Part shown: in pieces, positions 30,581-43,614 of the stretch
How positions within the stretch are numbered: position 1 is the first letter of the stretch
Layout: every line of letters starts with the position of its first letter
Source: Chamaecrista fasciculata
Taxonomy: Eukaryota > Streptophyta > Magnoliopsida > Fabales > Fabaceae
Direction: 5' to 3'
DNA length: 64,000 nucleotides
Assembly (NCBI GenBank): GCA_003254925.1
Contig: QANZ01032149.1
Coordinates: 1-64,000, forward strand
Position numbers and translations under genes: made by a program
Notes under the pieces: generated by a model
Told to the model about the DNA's origin: nothing
Database searches by the model: none
The model's input: only the letters and a program-made list of their open reading frames with translations

Positions 30581-33500
30581 AGGAAGATACTCGGATATCA
30601 GTTTGTTTCAAGTTTCATTCACTCAACTACTTAGATTTAATAGTTTGAAACTTGGTGGTTGTTATATTGGAAATTGAACATTACTTTTATGTTAATTTAA
30701 CTGTTGACTCCAAACCTTCCTTGTCTTTACACATTGCTTAGTTGATATTTGCATATCTTTCTTGATATGTCGTGTGCCCTGTCCCATCTCATGGAAGTTT
30801 CCATTTACTTATTGGTTCCTTAGACCAGTTAACGAAGTTATAATTATTATGATTTTTCTTACAAGTGTTTTAAACGTACTAATTAAGATGTATGGAGATT
30901 TGAAGAATTGGGCAAAAGAAAAAGTTATATGAAAAAATATTATTTTGTTGCCATTTTTGGAAGATTTTTATACGTCTTAACTTGTATTTAGATTTAGAAA
31001 ATCATTATTATTATTGTTGTTGTTGTTGCTAGAGGGAGGAGAAGTTTGAACATCAGACTTTATATTTCACACCTTTCAATACCATGTTAATGAAATAAGG
31101 TCGAATTCTCATCTCTGGGATAAGTATTCAAATTTTAGGTGACTGTGTCATTCTTTATTCTTTATTGGCGATTTTGTTTAAGATTGATTATGAAATGAGG
31201 TTTAGTATTGCATCAATGCTTCATATCAGCTCAGATTTGAAATTCTTTATATTACAAAACCGATGCCCAACATGAGTTATCAAGTGCATTGTTCTCAAAT
31301 TATGCATTATTTCATATTTTCCCCATCTCTACAAACACAGACACACTTCCCCTTAGTGACTACTGACTACTATAATTGAATTCGGACAATCCTGACCGCA
31401 GTGTCGCTTAAGTGAGATTAGAGATAAAGGCAATCTCGAAGGTTTTCTTATCAGCATTCAGCAATATAAGCATTTACACATTTTCAACATGGATAAACAT
31501 TGATCAACTTATTCAAGATAAGTTATAGTAATGCACAACCAAAATGTTAAAAAAATATACTCATAATCGTCAACCGATGACCACTATATGTTAATCCGAA
31601 AGGTAGAATAACTATTCATGAAACTTCTACTATTGGTGAACTGAACAATAATATTATTAATACCTCTGAATAGTGTGGATATAATAAGTACAAATGCACT
31701 ACTAAGGCTTGTGAACTTTTGGGTGACGGAGAAATAAAACTTGAGAAGACAACTAATGAATTAAGTAACCTAGTTTCGACTCATGTATGTATTGTTGATC
31801 GTGTCACAAGAAATCTTCATTCTACGATCTACTACTATTCTGTAGTATTGCAGATTTGTTTGAGCTACAAAATTTTGAGAAGGTAGTTTATAAGAAAAAT
31901 TTAAAAATTATACTCGATAGAGTTATGTATTTGGGAAAGGAAGATAACTCAGAGAAGATAGTAAAGCACTGAATAATTAAAAGAAACTTAAAAAATGGGA
32001 GGTTATGTTGTGCCGCTGAATAACAAGGGAAAGGAGGGGAAAACATAAAACTTGGGAACCAATAGAAAAATAACAGAGGTCTATTGGAGAAGGAAAAATT
32101 CCTCACAAAAGAAAAGAAAAAACCAAATAAATATTTTGTACACTTTTATAATAGTTGGTACCAAAATTCATTCATTTGCACCGTCCTAATTTTTAGCCAG
32201 AGATAGGAATGGACAAAACACCTAACGCGGGTGTTAGTCCTTATTCCCATATAACCTACTTAATTATTCACACACACTCACTTTCCACCGATGTGGGGCT
32301 TGAAACCACCGCAAGACCGTCCTAGTCCTAGTTAGTTCATGATTATTGCACTATCTATGAATCTGTGTGTAATTCCATATATGGAAATAAATAATTGTGC
32401 AGAGAAAAAAGGAATGAAAAACCAATGTACTTTTTTTTTGGCCAACAAAAACCAGTGTACTTTTAAATATCTCTACCTGATTATTTTTTTATTTGAACAT
32501 GTGCTAAATACCATAGATAACTAAACCAGAAACCCCGCATTGTTGTTGATCGAAATTTTTTCGAAGTATTACATTATATATGATTATACGATGCATTTTT
32601 TAAAAAATGGTTATACTAGTCGGCTAGTCGCGGAATCTACAAATACACCTAATTTCGGTAAATTATTATCAAATCTTGAAATTATTTTTTTTTGGCCATT
32701 TATTCTTGAAATTATTTGACCATGCATAAACCATATATATAATATCTAAAACTTCCTTCTTCTTCTTCTTTTTATTTTGCCGACATATTTAAAAATTTCA
32801 GGTTAGCCCATCTTTTGCTGGGACACGATATATTGTGCTGACTGATGAGTTTGCAAGAAAAGGAGGTGATTTTTATATACACATCACAGTATCAAACTGA
32901 CCAAGTGGCAAATACAAATATACAATACCACGTCTCAATAAGGTTATGAGATTACTCATAATTTCTCAATCATTAATTAATATAATATGTTCATAAAACC
33001 ATAAAAGTCAAAGAAAATAAAAGAAAAAGACTAAATTAATTATCACATGATAAAGAATGCATTAAAATCATTCATAACGTAGCCGCCCTATGAATCCACT
33101 CCGCTTCACAATACTCTTCAAGACACGTGTTGTATTCTCATTGGCTTAGAAATCACTCTCTCACCTCGTTGACCGTTATTTATCGTTTTTCTTCAGTTTT
33201 CACGCAGTTTCGACTCGTCACTCCCGACCCCGCGTTATCCAATACCATTTTCCTTCGTCTTCTTCTTTTAAAATAGCCAAGTGTGGCTTTCGTACGTTAT
33301 AACGTTAACGCGAAGTCTACGCTTTTTCCTTCCTTAACAATTTCTTTTTCTATTATTGAGACAAACTTTGGTTTTTGGTCTTTAAATTTCTCTTAAAATT
33401 ATGATATGGTCCTCAAATTATGGTATCAATTTTATTTTGATCCTAAAATTATTTTTTCTGTCATCAATTTTTCACATTTATTATATCATTAGTCCAAAGA

Positions 33501-33888
33501 ATGTGATCATTTAATCTGCTTTTTACTATTATTTATAATATAGACAAGTTTCTTACACGTGTCCTAATAAGTAAGGTTGATAAAAAGAGAAAAAAAAATT
33601 TCATAGTTTAAAAAAAAATTAACTATAAATTCATCTTTAATTTATAACTAGGAAAGAAGATTTTTCGCTTTCTCTTTACAAACTCATTTATTACGACATA
33701 TATGAGAGAAAAATAATTCATCTTAGTTGTCCAAATTAGAAATAACAGTAAAAATTAAACAAAATCATATTTTTTGAGATTAAAACAGAACAAATATTAA
33801 AATTTGAGAATCAAAATAGCACAAAAAATAATTTTATGATCAAAGTAAAAATATATAACCTGACATTTTGAGGACTAAATTATAAAGT

Positions 33889-33990
33889 TTTATTATTTAA
33901 AGAGAGAATATATTTTTACACAGAAGGACTAATTTATAATTTTGAGATAAATTAAGGGATCAAAAAGATATTCTCTCTTTAAATAATAAA
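33889..33990. repeat. Perfect 23-bp inverted repeat upstream of the CML gene
   Basis: The arm at 33889-33911 and the arm at 33968-33990 are exact reverse complements (core ATTATTTAAAGAGAGAATAT), separated by 56 bp. The structure is about 90 bp upstream of the putative TATA box. It may be the end of a decayed MITE, since the sequence 33360-33960 has GGTCCTCAAATTAT/GGACTAAATTATA blocks in inverted order. Confidence 0.85.
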
Positions 33991-34075
33991 TCCCAGTATG
34001 CTATACGACGACGACTTCTTGGAATCTTCGCAGCAACTTCGTCCCATCATCTCGGACACACCACGAAACCATGCC

Positions 34076-34083
34076 TATAAAAG
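34076..34083 (+). promoter_or_regulatory. Putative TATA box of the CML gene
   Basis: TATAAAAG fits the plant TATA consensus well and lies 197 bp upstream of the ATG at 34280. This implies a 5' UTR of about 170 bp that contains a CATTCATTCATTCATTCAT tract. Confidence 0.6.
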
Positions 34084-34279
34084 AACCACATCATCACCTC
34101 CCAAATTCATATAACTCCATGTCTCATTCATTCATTCATTCATAATCCATTCCTTAATCCTCATCATAAATATTGTACGTAATACTTAATTTCCACTACT
34201 ACACACGTACATATATATTTGTACATCCGATATATTTATCCTTTTTGGATCGGAACACATACATAGCCAAAAATCAAAT

Positions 34280-34708
34280 ATGATGAGAAACGCAGGGTTT
34301 GAGCGTGTCCTTAGGTACTTCGACGAGGACGGCGACGGGAAGGTGTCGGCGTGGGAGCTACGGCGGCGCGTGGGGATGATGGGCGGCGAGATTCTGATGA
34401 AGGAGGCGGAAATGGCGGTGGCGACTTTAGATTCAGACGGCGACGGGATGCTAAGTATGGAGGATTTGGTGGCGTTGATGGAAGGAGGAGGAGAAGAAGA
34501 GAAGTTAGAAGGATTAAGAGAAGCATTTGAGATGTATAATGATGGAGATGGGTGTGGTGGATTTATAACGCCTAAGAGCTTGAAGAAGATGCTACGAAAG
34601 TTGGGGGAATCTAAGTCAATTGAAGAATGTAAGGTCATGATTAGTCAGTTTGATTTGAATGGGGATGGTGTGCTTAGCTTTGACGAGTTTAGGATTATGA
34701 TGAACTGA
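34280..34708 (+). CDS. Calmodulin-like EF-hand protein, CML31/CML37-39 type
   Basis: An intronless frame of 142 residues. Three EF-hand loops look able to bind calcium: DEDGDGKVSAWE (15-26), DSDGDGMLSMED (51-62, Asp instead of Glu at loop position 12) and DLNGDGVLSFDE (125-136). The third hand (about 87-100, NDGDGCGGFITPKS) has an altered loop with no acidic residue at position 12. The C-terminal half resembles the plant CML37/38/39 and CML31 group (LKKMLRKLGESKSIEECKVM). It is likely a cytosolic or nuclear calcium sensor. Proteins of this group are often stress- or wound-induced, but the sequence does not show regulation beyond a TATA box. Codon use in the first half is strongly GC-rich (GGCGAC repeats) compared with the rest of the window. 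Confidence 0.9.
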   Translation: MMRNAGFERVLRYFDEDGDGKVSAWELRRRVGMMGGEILMKEAEMAVATLDSDGDGMLSMEDLVALMEGGGEEEKLEGLREAFEMYNDGDGCGGFITPKSLKKMLRKLGESKSIEECKVMISQFDLNGDGVLSFDEFRIMMN

Positions 34709-36202
34709 TGATTCTCTAATATGTGTTTAATTTGTTTATTCTGAAGATGTATGATAGTTAGTTATATATATGGGGTTGTTTAATTTGGGTTTGATCGATT
34801 GTAAATGAGTTGATTCTCCCCTGTTTAATTTCTGGGTGGTGATTGATTCTTTGTACAAACATGTTTGTGGGGTGGGTTTGTTTATATTCATTGATTCGAG
34901 ATGTGTGTACATAAATATTGTACTTTAATAAACTGAAAAAGCAGATACATGTTACAATAGATGGATAACGATGTGGCAAAAGGAATATCAATAAATTTTA
35001 CATACTAGTTTGGATTTAGTTCACATGGGATGCAATGGGTTATGAGTCAATAATATAATGACACGTAAAAGAGTTAGTTATGATGTGATTCTATACACAG
35101 TTTTGATTGGTTGAAAAAATTATTATTTTTTAACATTAGATTATATCAATGGTTATAATTATGTCACGTCAGCAATTGCATCCAATGTCAAGAATTAAAC
35201 TTTGCATCTTAAACTAACTCTTTAGGGGTAAGTTTTCTAAATTAAACCGAAACCCCTTTTGGCCAAAAAAAAAAAAAAACGAAACCCCTTTATTTTCCTT
35301 CCAGTAGATTTGCCTTTATTTTGTCTTTTGGCCAAACCCCAGAAAGGAAGGTTTGCTTTGTCTGTTGAAAACCAACAGCAGTAAGATTAACTAAGAAGAA
35401 CAAAACTTTATACTCTTAAGTTAGCATGTGATATTGTGATGATCATGGATGCCCTATTAGAAATAATAAGATATTTAACAAAAGGAGAGAATCAAACTGA
35501 TAGCGTTGTAAGAAAACTATGAATTAATTCATATATATATATATATACTAGGGCACGCCAATATGCATGTAACGTTTGAATTGATTTAGAGTTAAAGATT
35601 ATATTAAATTTTTATATTGATAAAAGAGTAAGTTTGGGACCAATTTGAGAAATTATAAAAATATGTAAGACTCATCTAAAATAAATAAAATATTTAGGAT
35701 CAATTTGAAATTACTTCATACTGGGAGAGTGAGTGGAGAGAGAGTGGTGACATTTTAAAATTTTTAATTATTTTTTTTTATTTTTTAATTCATTTATTTT
35801 TTTAAAGAAGTGAAGAGAGTGGATGAGGAGATAGAGTGGATTTTTTTTTTCTTTTTTAATTTTTAAATTTATTATTATTTTTTTTTTTGGTGGGCTTAAA
35901 TTTATTATTTTTGACTAACCATAAAGGGCACATATAATATAGTATATATATATATATAAACTTACTAAGGAATCAACCGTTTGTTTTCTTTTCTACCTGA
36001 ATAGGGGGATTAACTAGTATATATAACACTAACACAGTATATATATACCTACAGATCATTATTTATTTTTTATTACTCTAATAATATAATAAAAAATTTA
36101 TTTTGAAAACAAAAAAATATACCTACAGATCAGTGTTTGTAATTAGTAATTTAAAATTAGCCAATAAAAATTGAACTAATTATAATAAATTGACTCATGT
36201 GA

Positions 36203-36511
36203 TTTGAAACCTGACACTTTGGTACCTTGTGGTATTCTTCATTAACACTTTGATACCTTTTGAAGTTATTTTGTAATTTTAACCATAATAAATTTTGCAA
36301 AAATTACATATCAACCCCAATTTTTTTAAAAAAATTACAAATAGGTCCTTAGATACATATTATCTAGGGACTAAAATGAAAACTTCAAAAAAATAGGGGT
36401 CAATATGTAATTTTTGCAAAATTTATTATGATTAAAATTACAAAATAGCTCTAAAGGGTACCAAAATGTTAATGGAGAATACCACAGGATACCAAAGTGT
36501 CAGGTTTCAAA
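36203..36511. mobile_element. Foldback (hairpin) element with ~118-bp inverted arms
   Basis: Arms 36203-36322 and 36394-36511 are reverse complements with few mismatches, beginning TTTGAAACCTGACACTTTGG and ending in a TTGCAAAAATTACATAT-type segment near the loop. The centre (about 70 bp) is unique. It is a MITE-sized element without coding sequence. Related TACCACAGGATACCAAA blocks repeat just outside the right arm (36511-36560). Confidence 0.85.
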
Positions 36512-37675
36512 CCACAGGGTATCAAAGTGAAATAGGATCAAACCACAGGATATCAAAATATAATTTACCCTTACAATTAGAGAAATAGTGCATGTTCGTA
36601 TTTCTCATAGTTTCTCTCGTTGGCTATTATTTGCCTCATCTTCATCAATCACACTTCAACCTCCATATTTATAAATTATAATCAATCATGAAACCTATAG
36701 TATACAATCATCAATTGATGTTTCATGTTTGTATGATAAGGGGAGTTTGCTATTACAATTATCCCGTCCCTTCTGTTGGAGACTTGGAGGGAGATTCTTT
36801 AACCTTTTTAGTAGATGTGTGCTAATTTATATTTCGCGCGCGTAGGTGTTATTAACTTATTATAAATTTTAATCTGATAAATCTGAGCGGGAAGTTGAAA
36901 CATGAAAGTGGATCTCACATGATACATGCTATATCGGTAGTTTTAATTAAATAAACTAATTTTGTTACAATTTTATCGAGAAAATAACACAAATTTGGGT
37001 TCAATTTAATATTTATCATTATGAAAATTAAATAAAAACAAAAATGAATAGAGATGTGCCAGAAGGTTTGCATCAAATCACACAGATATTAGGTTCAAAC
37101 ATAGATTTCTGAAAACTATTTTTTACCACAAACTATGTGCTTACATGTGACGCGCGAATATTTTATGGCACCTAAATATATTTCTAAACGCTTTAATTCT
37201 TAGATCTAATTCCTAATGTAAGTTTATTTTAAAATTTTTAACTCATTACGAAATTACATATTTATTTTTAAAAAAATTAGCTATATGCCCTCGACTGATA
37301 AGGTGATAGGATAATTTTTAATTTAATTGTTTAATAATATAAATTAAAATAATAATTAAAAATTTTAATACAAAAAAAATACTATATTAATTTAATCATC
37401 AACATTATATTAAAAAAACTAAACATGATAGTGACATAAGAAAATATATATCTAAAAAACAAAATTAATGAATTTTTTTTTTAAAAAAATAAACTAAAAA
37501 TCGAAGAATTAAAATAAAATTTTTCATTCTACAAATTTTACATGACTAATTAAAAGAATTTTCATATTGTATGGAGTATATTTGTTATTCTTCTAAAAAG
37601 AATTAATTCTAATAATTCCACAGGAAGAGAGCATGCAAAATCACCCTAATGTTTAAACGCGCCGAAACGCATACG

Positions 37676-37685
37676 TATATATAAG
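37676..37685 (+). promoter_or_regulatory. Putative TATA box of the UKL gene
   Basis: TATATATAAG lies about 80 bp upstream of the chosen ATG (37766), consistent with a 5' UTR of about 50 bp. Confidence 0.5.
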
Positions 37686-37765
37686 AAGAGGCTTAATGGG
37701 AGGATGAAGAAGCGCAAGAGGCATAGCCCGTGATAGAAGTAACGTGGCGATTGCCGTCGACGGCG

Positions 37766-40700
37766 ATGGACCTCCTTATGGAATCTCTCTCCGGCGCGCA
37801 TTACTCCGGTTGGCGTCCTTCTACCACTTCGTCTTCTTCCTTACGTCTTCCGGCACTACCTGGTGATCCTAACGCTCCTTTACAGCCCTTCGTAATCGGT
37901 AAATTAATTCAATCACTCAACTCGTCAATATCTTTTTTCGATGTTTTGCTTTTCATGATTTACAGTTCAATCGGACGCTCTAGATCTCGTACATTTGGTT
38001 TTCCTGGAAAATAGAAAGCAAGAGCTGTGTGTTGAGCTTATTTGTTTTTGAAAATTTGAACGAATCAATGAATAGTTCGTTCTTGCTCAATTTTAAAACA
38101 GGACAGAGTTCGAAGCTCTTGTACATTCTGAAATATGAAGATCTCGCTTCGGCTAACAATAATGCTCGTTTCTTTTGGTTATTTTTGTTTCTTCTGATTC
38201 CGGCCTTGTATTGTGATCTTGATGAGAGTTTGATTGTATAATAAGTAATAATCTGAAATTTATTTACTACTGTAACCTGTGGATTCGTTGTTGACTACAC
38301 GACTTGTAAAAGACAAAATCAATTATATTTGTGTGATCTCCTTGCGCTTTGATTTTCGATCTGGCAATTGAATAGGAGTCTCTGGAGGAACGGCATCAGG
38401 CAAGACCACAGTGTGTGATATGATTATTCAACAGCTACAAGATCATAGAGTTGTGCTCGTCTGTCAGGTCAGTCATTACTCATTCCAATATTCTAGTATC
38501 TTTTTGAGGCAAATTGGCTCGATCATTTTTTTGCAAATGTAGTCATTAGATTCGTATTGAGAATCATAAGGAAATGGCGAACGGAATCATTGAATTTCTT
38601 CTTTGTTACTGAGGAACGTTATGCTTTATCAGATAGGGACTAAAATCGTAGTTCTCGTTTTCTAAGCAATTAATTCTTGCTTGTAGGATTCATTCTACCG
38701 TGGTTTAACAGATGAGGAATCAAAACGCGTCGGTGAGTATAATTTTGATCATCCAGGTATGTTAACTTAGTTTTGATTGGGCATAGTTCTAATATCAGTG
38801 ACTGATTTTATAATAATGTTGAATTATATTCTGGCATTCCTCACCTTGTCGTATGGTTTTGTAGACGCATTTGATACTGAGCAACTTGTAGAGTGTGTCA
38901 GCAAGCTCAAATCTGGACAGTCCGTTCAGGTTCCAATATACGATTTTAAGAAACATCAGCGGTGTACTGACAAATCCAGACCGGTAGTTTTCTCAGATTT
39001 GTTGTCCAAATTGATATTTTCATTTGTGCCAGCAATCTAGTTAATCGACATTCTAAAAGCACCCAGAGAGTTAACAATGTTTCACATTATTATCGTACCT
39101 AGCCCCTGTATTCATCTAAGCACACCTGAAATCATATTTGCTACAGTACCAAGAGAGGGTATTCGTACATTGTCTTAATTTTTAATGGCCACATGTTGAA
39201 TATGTCAGCTAATTTCATTAACAATTGGGATACATGTAAGACAAAATTAATAGAATAGATATTTGGGACATGAAACTGAAATTGACTTCAAATTTATGGG
39301 TCAAAAGGTATCTTTTCTTCTTTTTTAAAACAATACATTAAAATAGTAGAAACTTTAGAGTCTTAGTTACTACTTAACCTTAGAAGGCAGATGCCTGATT
39401 TTTGTTTTTTTTTTGGGTTCACTATTTGGCAGGTTAATGCATCCGAGGTAATCATTTTGGAGGGCATATTGGTTTTTCATGAACAGCGTGTCCGAGACAT
39501 GATGAATATGAAAATATTTGTTGATACAGGTCTTCTTTTCTCCCATCTTGATATGGTGTCGAGCTATTCTATTATCAATTACATAATTTGAGTGAAGGAA
39601 ATAAGTAGTTTAGAGTGAAAGAAAATTGAACAATATGGTACACAATGCACAGTATATAGAACAAAAAAAAAGGTTGCACAGTATATAGAACAATATGGTC
39701 TCCTTCCTCTGTTTTGGCCAAAAAAAAAAGGTTCCTTCCTCTGTCTTCTTCCTATAAGATATGATCGACGGAGTAAAACTATAAATACCTTATAGTGAAG
39801 GTTGCACTCAAGCAGCAATCTCTGAGCTCTATGCGAATCTCTAATCCTTTTTGGAAGATGCTACAGAGTCGGCTGAGCTGTTGCAGTGGTAGTACAACTG
39901 TACAAGGACAGGACAAATAAATCTCCTCTCACTGAGTGTCTTTTCTCATTTACATGTCAGACTTAGTTACAGGGCTACAACTTTTAGCACTTCACAAATC
40001 GCTAAATGACAGAAAATTATATTAGGCGTGAATTTTCATAATTTGAGTCCACAATATTGCTCTCTTCTAGTTTGATGAACATCATGGATCTTCTTCTGGG
40101 CATTCGTCTATCTAACTGTGTATGCATATTTGTGTACAAGAAAGATGATTGTAAAGGACAAACCAACGTGCTAATTTTCGGTCTTCAACTATGATTGAAG
40201 GAAGCCTATTTCATATAGGTTGTGTTATAGAAAATCACGTGAACTAGTAAGTAAATTAGAGACAAAAATTGTTCCCATGTTCTATTTGTCCAGGGTTTTT
40301 TTTTCCTGATCTTGTCTAGCAATAGACTCTGTTTAGTAGTAGATATTTTGAGATGCTACCTTCCAGCAACTTTTTCACGTATTTCTTAGTAGCAATGCTC
40401 TCAAGTCTCAAAAAATTTTGGTTCTTGTTGTCTTAGTTATCTTGCATGTTATGCAGATGCTGATGTAAGGCTAGCCCGCAGAATAAGGCGGGATACTGTT
40501 GAGAGGGGTAGAGATGTACAGTCAGTACTGGAACAGGCAAGTTTTGTATTATAATTGATCAGACTGTGACAGATACTATAGTTATCATTGGGGAAAACTT
40601 GCTATATTTCTTTTGAAATCTGTCTCAGAATTGGAACGATGATGAAGTTAAAAAAATATTTGACATCTAAGGACGATAAGTAAATAATACCTCCCATCCT

Positions 40701-43045
40701 GATCCTATGCATCAATATATCCTAAGATACTTTTCTGTGACGTAATTCTATTAAATTTCTGACCAATACATGAAATTGGGTGGCTGATATTGAGACCTTT
40801 GATGACTTTCAGTATTCAAAATTTGTCAAGCCTGCCTTTGATGATTTCATTCTTCCATCCAAAAAATATGCCGACATCATAATACCTCGTGGGGGGGAGA
40901 ATGATGTAGCAATTGACTTGATAGTGCAACATATCCGCACTAAGCTTGGACAACATAACCTCTGTAAGATATATCCGAATTTGAATGTTATTCCATCTAC
41001 ATATCAGGTAATCTTAATCTTACATCATTCTTCCTTTTAACGTAATTTTTGTTTGCTTCTTTTCCCGAAGGAGATATGTTGTATGTATTTGTAATATTGA
41101 AGCTTACTTACAGATTCGAGGCATGCACACTCTCATTCGTGACAGGGATATATCAAAGCACGATTTTGTTTTTTATTCAGATCGGCTTATTCGTTTGGTA
41201 TATAATGACTTTGGTATTTTCTTCAAGATATATGTACCTATACCTATTTGCAAACTGATCTTAGCATCACTTATTTTACAGGTAGTGGAACATGGTCTTG
41301 GCCATTTGCCATTTGCTGAAAAGCAAATCATGACACCTACAGGTCTGTCTAACGAGTGTAAATTTCATAAGTTCATTGATTTTGCTAAGCAATATGATGG
41401 ACGAATGTGTAACCTATTACACTTGTCTGAGTCGTGCTGCAAAGCGTTGCTACCCTCACATTCTCCTATATTTTCCTGTTGTCTTTAATCAGACTGCTGC
41501 AGTGTTTTTGTTGTTAAACCGTTCCAGGATCAATTTACACCGGCGTTGATTTTTGTAAGAAATTGTGCGGTGTTTCCATTATTCGAAGGTAAATTCCATA
41601 ATTCTAACGGTTTAAACAAGTCATTAGCATTAGTAACTTTGACCCTGTAAGATGAGTTAGTCCAACACTCAGTTGTTCTATTCAATTGCAAAACATTTCC
41701 ACTGAAATTTTGTTCCAGTATCATTGGGATCCAAATTCAAGTGCTCATGCTTAGGAAATTTCTTGGGATCTTCATGCTTATTGCTGGATTCATTATAAAC
41801 TTTTGATGATTTAGTTGTTATCTGAAGAGAATAAAATGACAGCTTATTTTCCCTTATAATGTTTCAGTGGAGAAAGCATGGAGAATGCATTGCGCGCATG
41901 TTGCAAAGGAATAAAAATAGGAAAAATTCTGATCCACCGCGAAGGAGCTAATGAGACACAGGTAATAGTTTTCCGTTTCAGGTTTCTGTCTCTAATATAG
42001 ATCCCGACACTGTACTTCTCACTATGGTTTCCCCTCAATTAAGCTTATTTACGAGAAGCTTCCACAAGATATATCAGAGAGACATGTTCTCCTTTTGGAC
42101 CCAATTCTTGGCACAGGTGAATTACTATCTTATATTTTTTTTTTTTTGGTGTCCATTACTATCTTATATTTTTTTACCTGTATTACACTTTTCCTCAGTT
42201 GTAACTTGTATACCGACTTTGTTTTATTTAAAATTTCATTTCTCATTTGAATTTCAACAATAAGATCTCTTAATACTCTCTTAAGTTCTTGTGCTTCTTA
42301 CAACAAATAAATTCAGCGTATTGTGAAACTAGCGAAATGGTACACTACTGAAAAACGAGAAGATTGATATCTTTCAGATCAGACCATAAAGCAAAATTTT
42401 AGTTTCATATTAAACCATTCTGCTTTGTGATAAAGCTACAATTGATCACATTCATCATTTGCACATGAGCACTTTTACTTTGACCGAGCAATTGGCTAAC
42501 CCTACTGATTCATCCAGGTAACTCTGCCAGCCAAGCCATTGAACTTCTCAAACGGAGGGGAGTTCCAGAGTCCCGGATCATATTCCTTAACCTCATCTCT
42601 GTAAGTTATTTCTAAGGGTTTTGCTATGAAAAGTAACGTAGCAAAAGCTATGCATTTTTCACTTCATTCTCTCTCCTCTCTTTTATTTTCTCTGTTTATT
42701 TTAATTTTAATTTTAATCAATAATTTTGAAAATCGTGCCAAAACCAAAGCAAAAAATTGCATAGCTTCTGATATGAAACTTTTCATATCAAAATCCTATT
42801 TCTGATATTGGGAACCAGGAATATGGGAGGACTTTATCTTCACTGTTCTTCTTTTTCTTTTTTCTGTGTTTTCTCAATTTCAACTCTGCTTTCAGGCACC
42901 TGAGGGAATACATCGTGTATGTAGACGTTTTCCGTACCTGAAAATCGTCACTTCGGAAATTGAAGTTAGACTAAATGAAGAGTTCCGAGTCATACCAGGG
43001 TTGGGAGAATTTGGTGACCGCTATTTTGGTACGGACGAATTTTAA
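37766..43045 (+). CDS. Uridine kinase-like / uracil phosphoribosyltransferase-like fusion protein
   Basis: Fourteen exons join in phase: 37766-37898, 38376-38467, 38687-38756, 38865-38983, 39433-39529, 40457-40536, 40813-41007, 41114-41197, 41282-41342, 41528-41588, 41868-41961, 42044-42116, 42518-42600 and 42896-43045, giving 463 residues. The N-terminal uridine kinase domain has the P-loop [12 protein letters not shown] (45-56), then CQDSFYRGL, YNFDHPDAFD and [10 protein letters not shown]. The C-terminal UPRT-like domain has [39 protein letters not shown], the PRPP-loop-like [13 protein letters not shown] and ends [13 protein letters not shown]. This is the plant UKL family, which acts in or is derived from pyrimidine salvage; in Arabidopsis UKL1/2 mainly show uridine/cytidine kinase activity. 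The start is ATG 37766 because upstream in-frame codons lack ATG; a second ATG is at 37778. The intron after 40536 uses a GC donor. Confidence 0.95.
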
Positions 43046-43614
43046 ATATTTATATATATACATAAAAAGAATAAACGAAGAAGAAAAAATGAAAAATAAT
43101 GGGAAAAAAATATTCAAATTGATCTGACCAGTAAGAAATGGCTAAAAGCGCATACCTTAAGGAGGGGTAGCGTAATTATCTCCTCGGAACACATGTTGTG
43201 GGATGTTTTGGAAGTAATCCCCCAGCAAATTCCGATGCTCATAAGATTTTTCTTTTCCTTGACGGGCAATGCACTCGCAAACTGAGAGCATCTTTTTTTT
43301 TTTTTTTTTTTTTTTNTTTTTTTTTTTAATTTAGAAGATTTGTTAAAACAGGAGCTTTTGTATTGAACGACTTTTATTTTCTTCATTTGCCTTTAGTGGA
43401 TGAGACTTGAGAGGATGTATTTTGGAGTTCTGGTCTTAACGTCTATGCGTATTACTATTATTAACACACTTAACCGCTAACGAGAAGAAAAGCATTGTAA
43501 CTTCGTTCAAGATTCAAGACAAAATGCTTGGCTCATTCATTTTCTTATTTTAACTTGCATTTAATATTGCATGAATTAAGAGTGAAAAAATTTAAATTAG
43601 TGGGTAGGCCTGAT

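Larger units (their letters stand above)
30581..34279. other. PBE-CML intergenic region
   Basis: About 3.7 kb of AT-rich DNA without a recognisable gene. A short exon-like stretch at 32803-32901 has an acceptor-like TTTCAG followed by an open frame ending in TGA, but no partner exons are seen. The segment 32277-32315 (GATGTGGGGCTTGAAACC) looks like an LTR remnant. A G-box CACGTG sits at 33125-33130. A perfect 23-bp inverted repeat (33889-33911 / 33968-33990) and a TATA box precede the CML gene. Confidence 0.55.
34709..37765. other. CML-UKL intergenic region
   Basis: The first ~250 bp are CML 3' UTR and terminator sequence. The rest is AT-rich with no gene. It holds a (TA)n run (35531-35548) followed by a GGGCACGCCAATATGCAT motif, a second TA run near 35940, and a 300-bp foldback element (36203-36511). 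The UKL promoter is at the right end. Confidence 0.6.

Noticed and set aside
34186-34638. Minus-strand 150-codon Ser/Pro-rich frame
   Set aside because: It is the antisense of the CML gene, which has recognisable EF hands on the plus strand.
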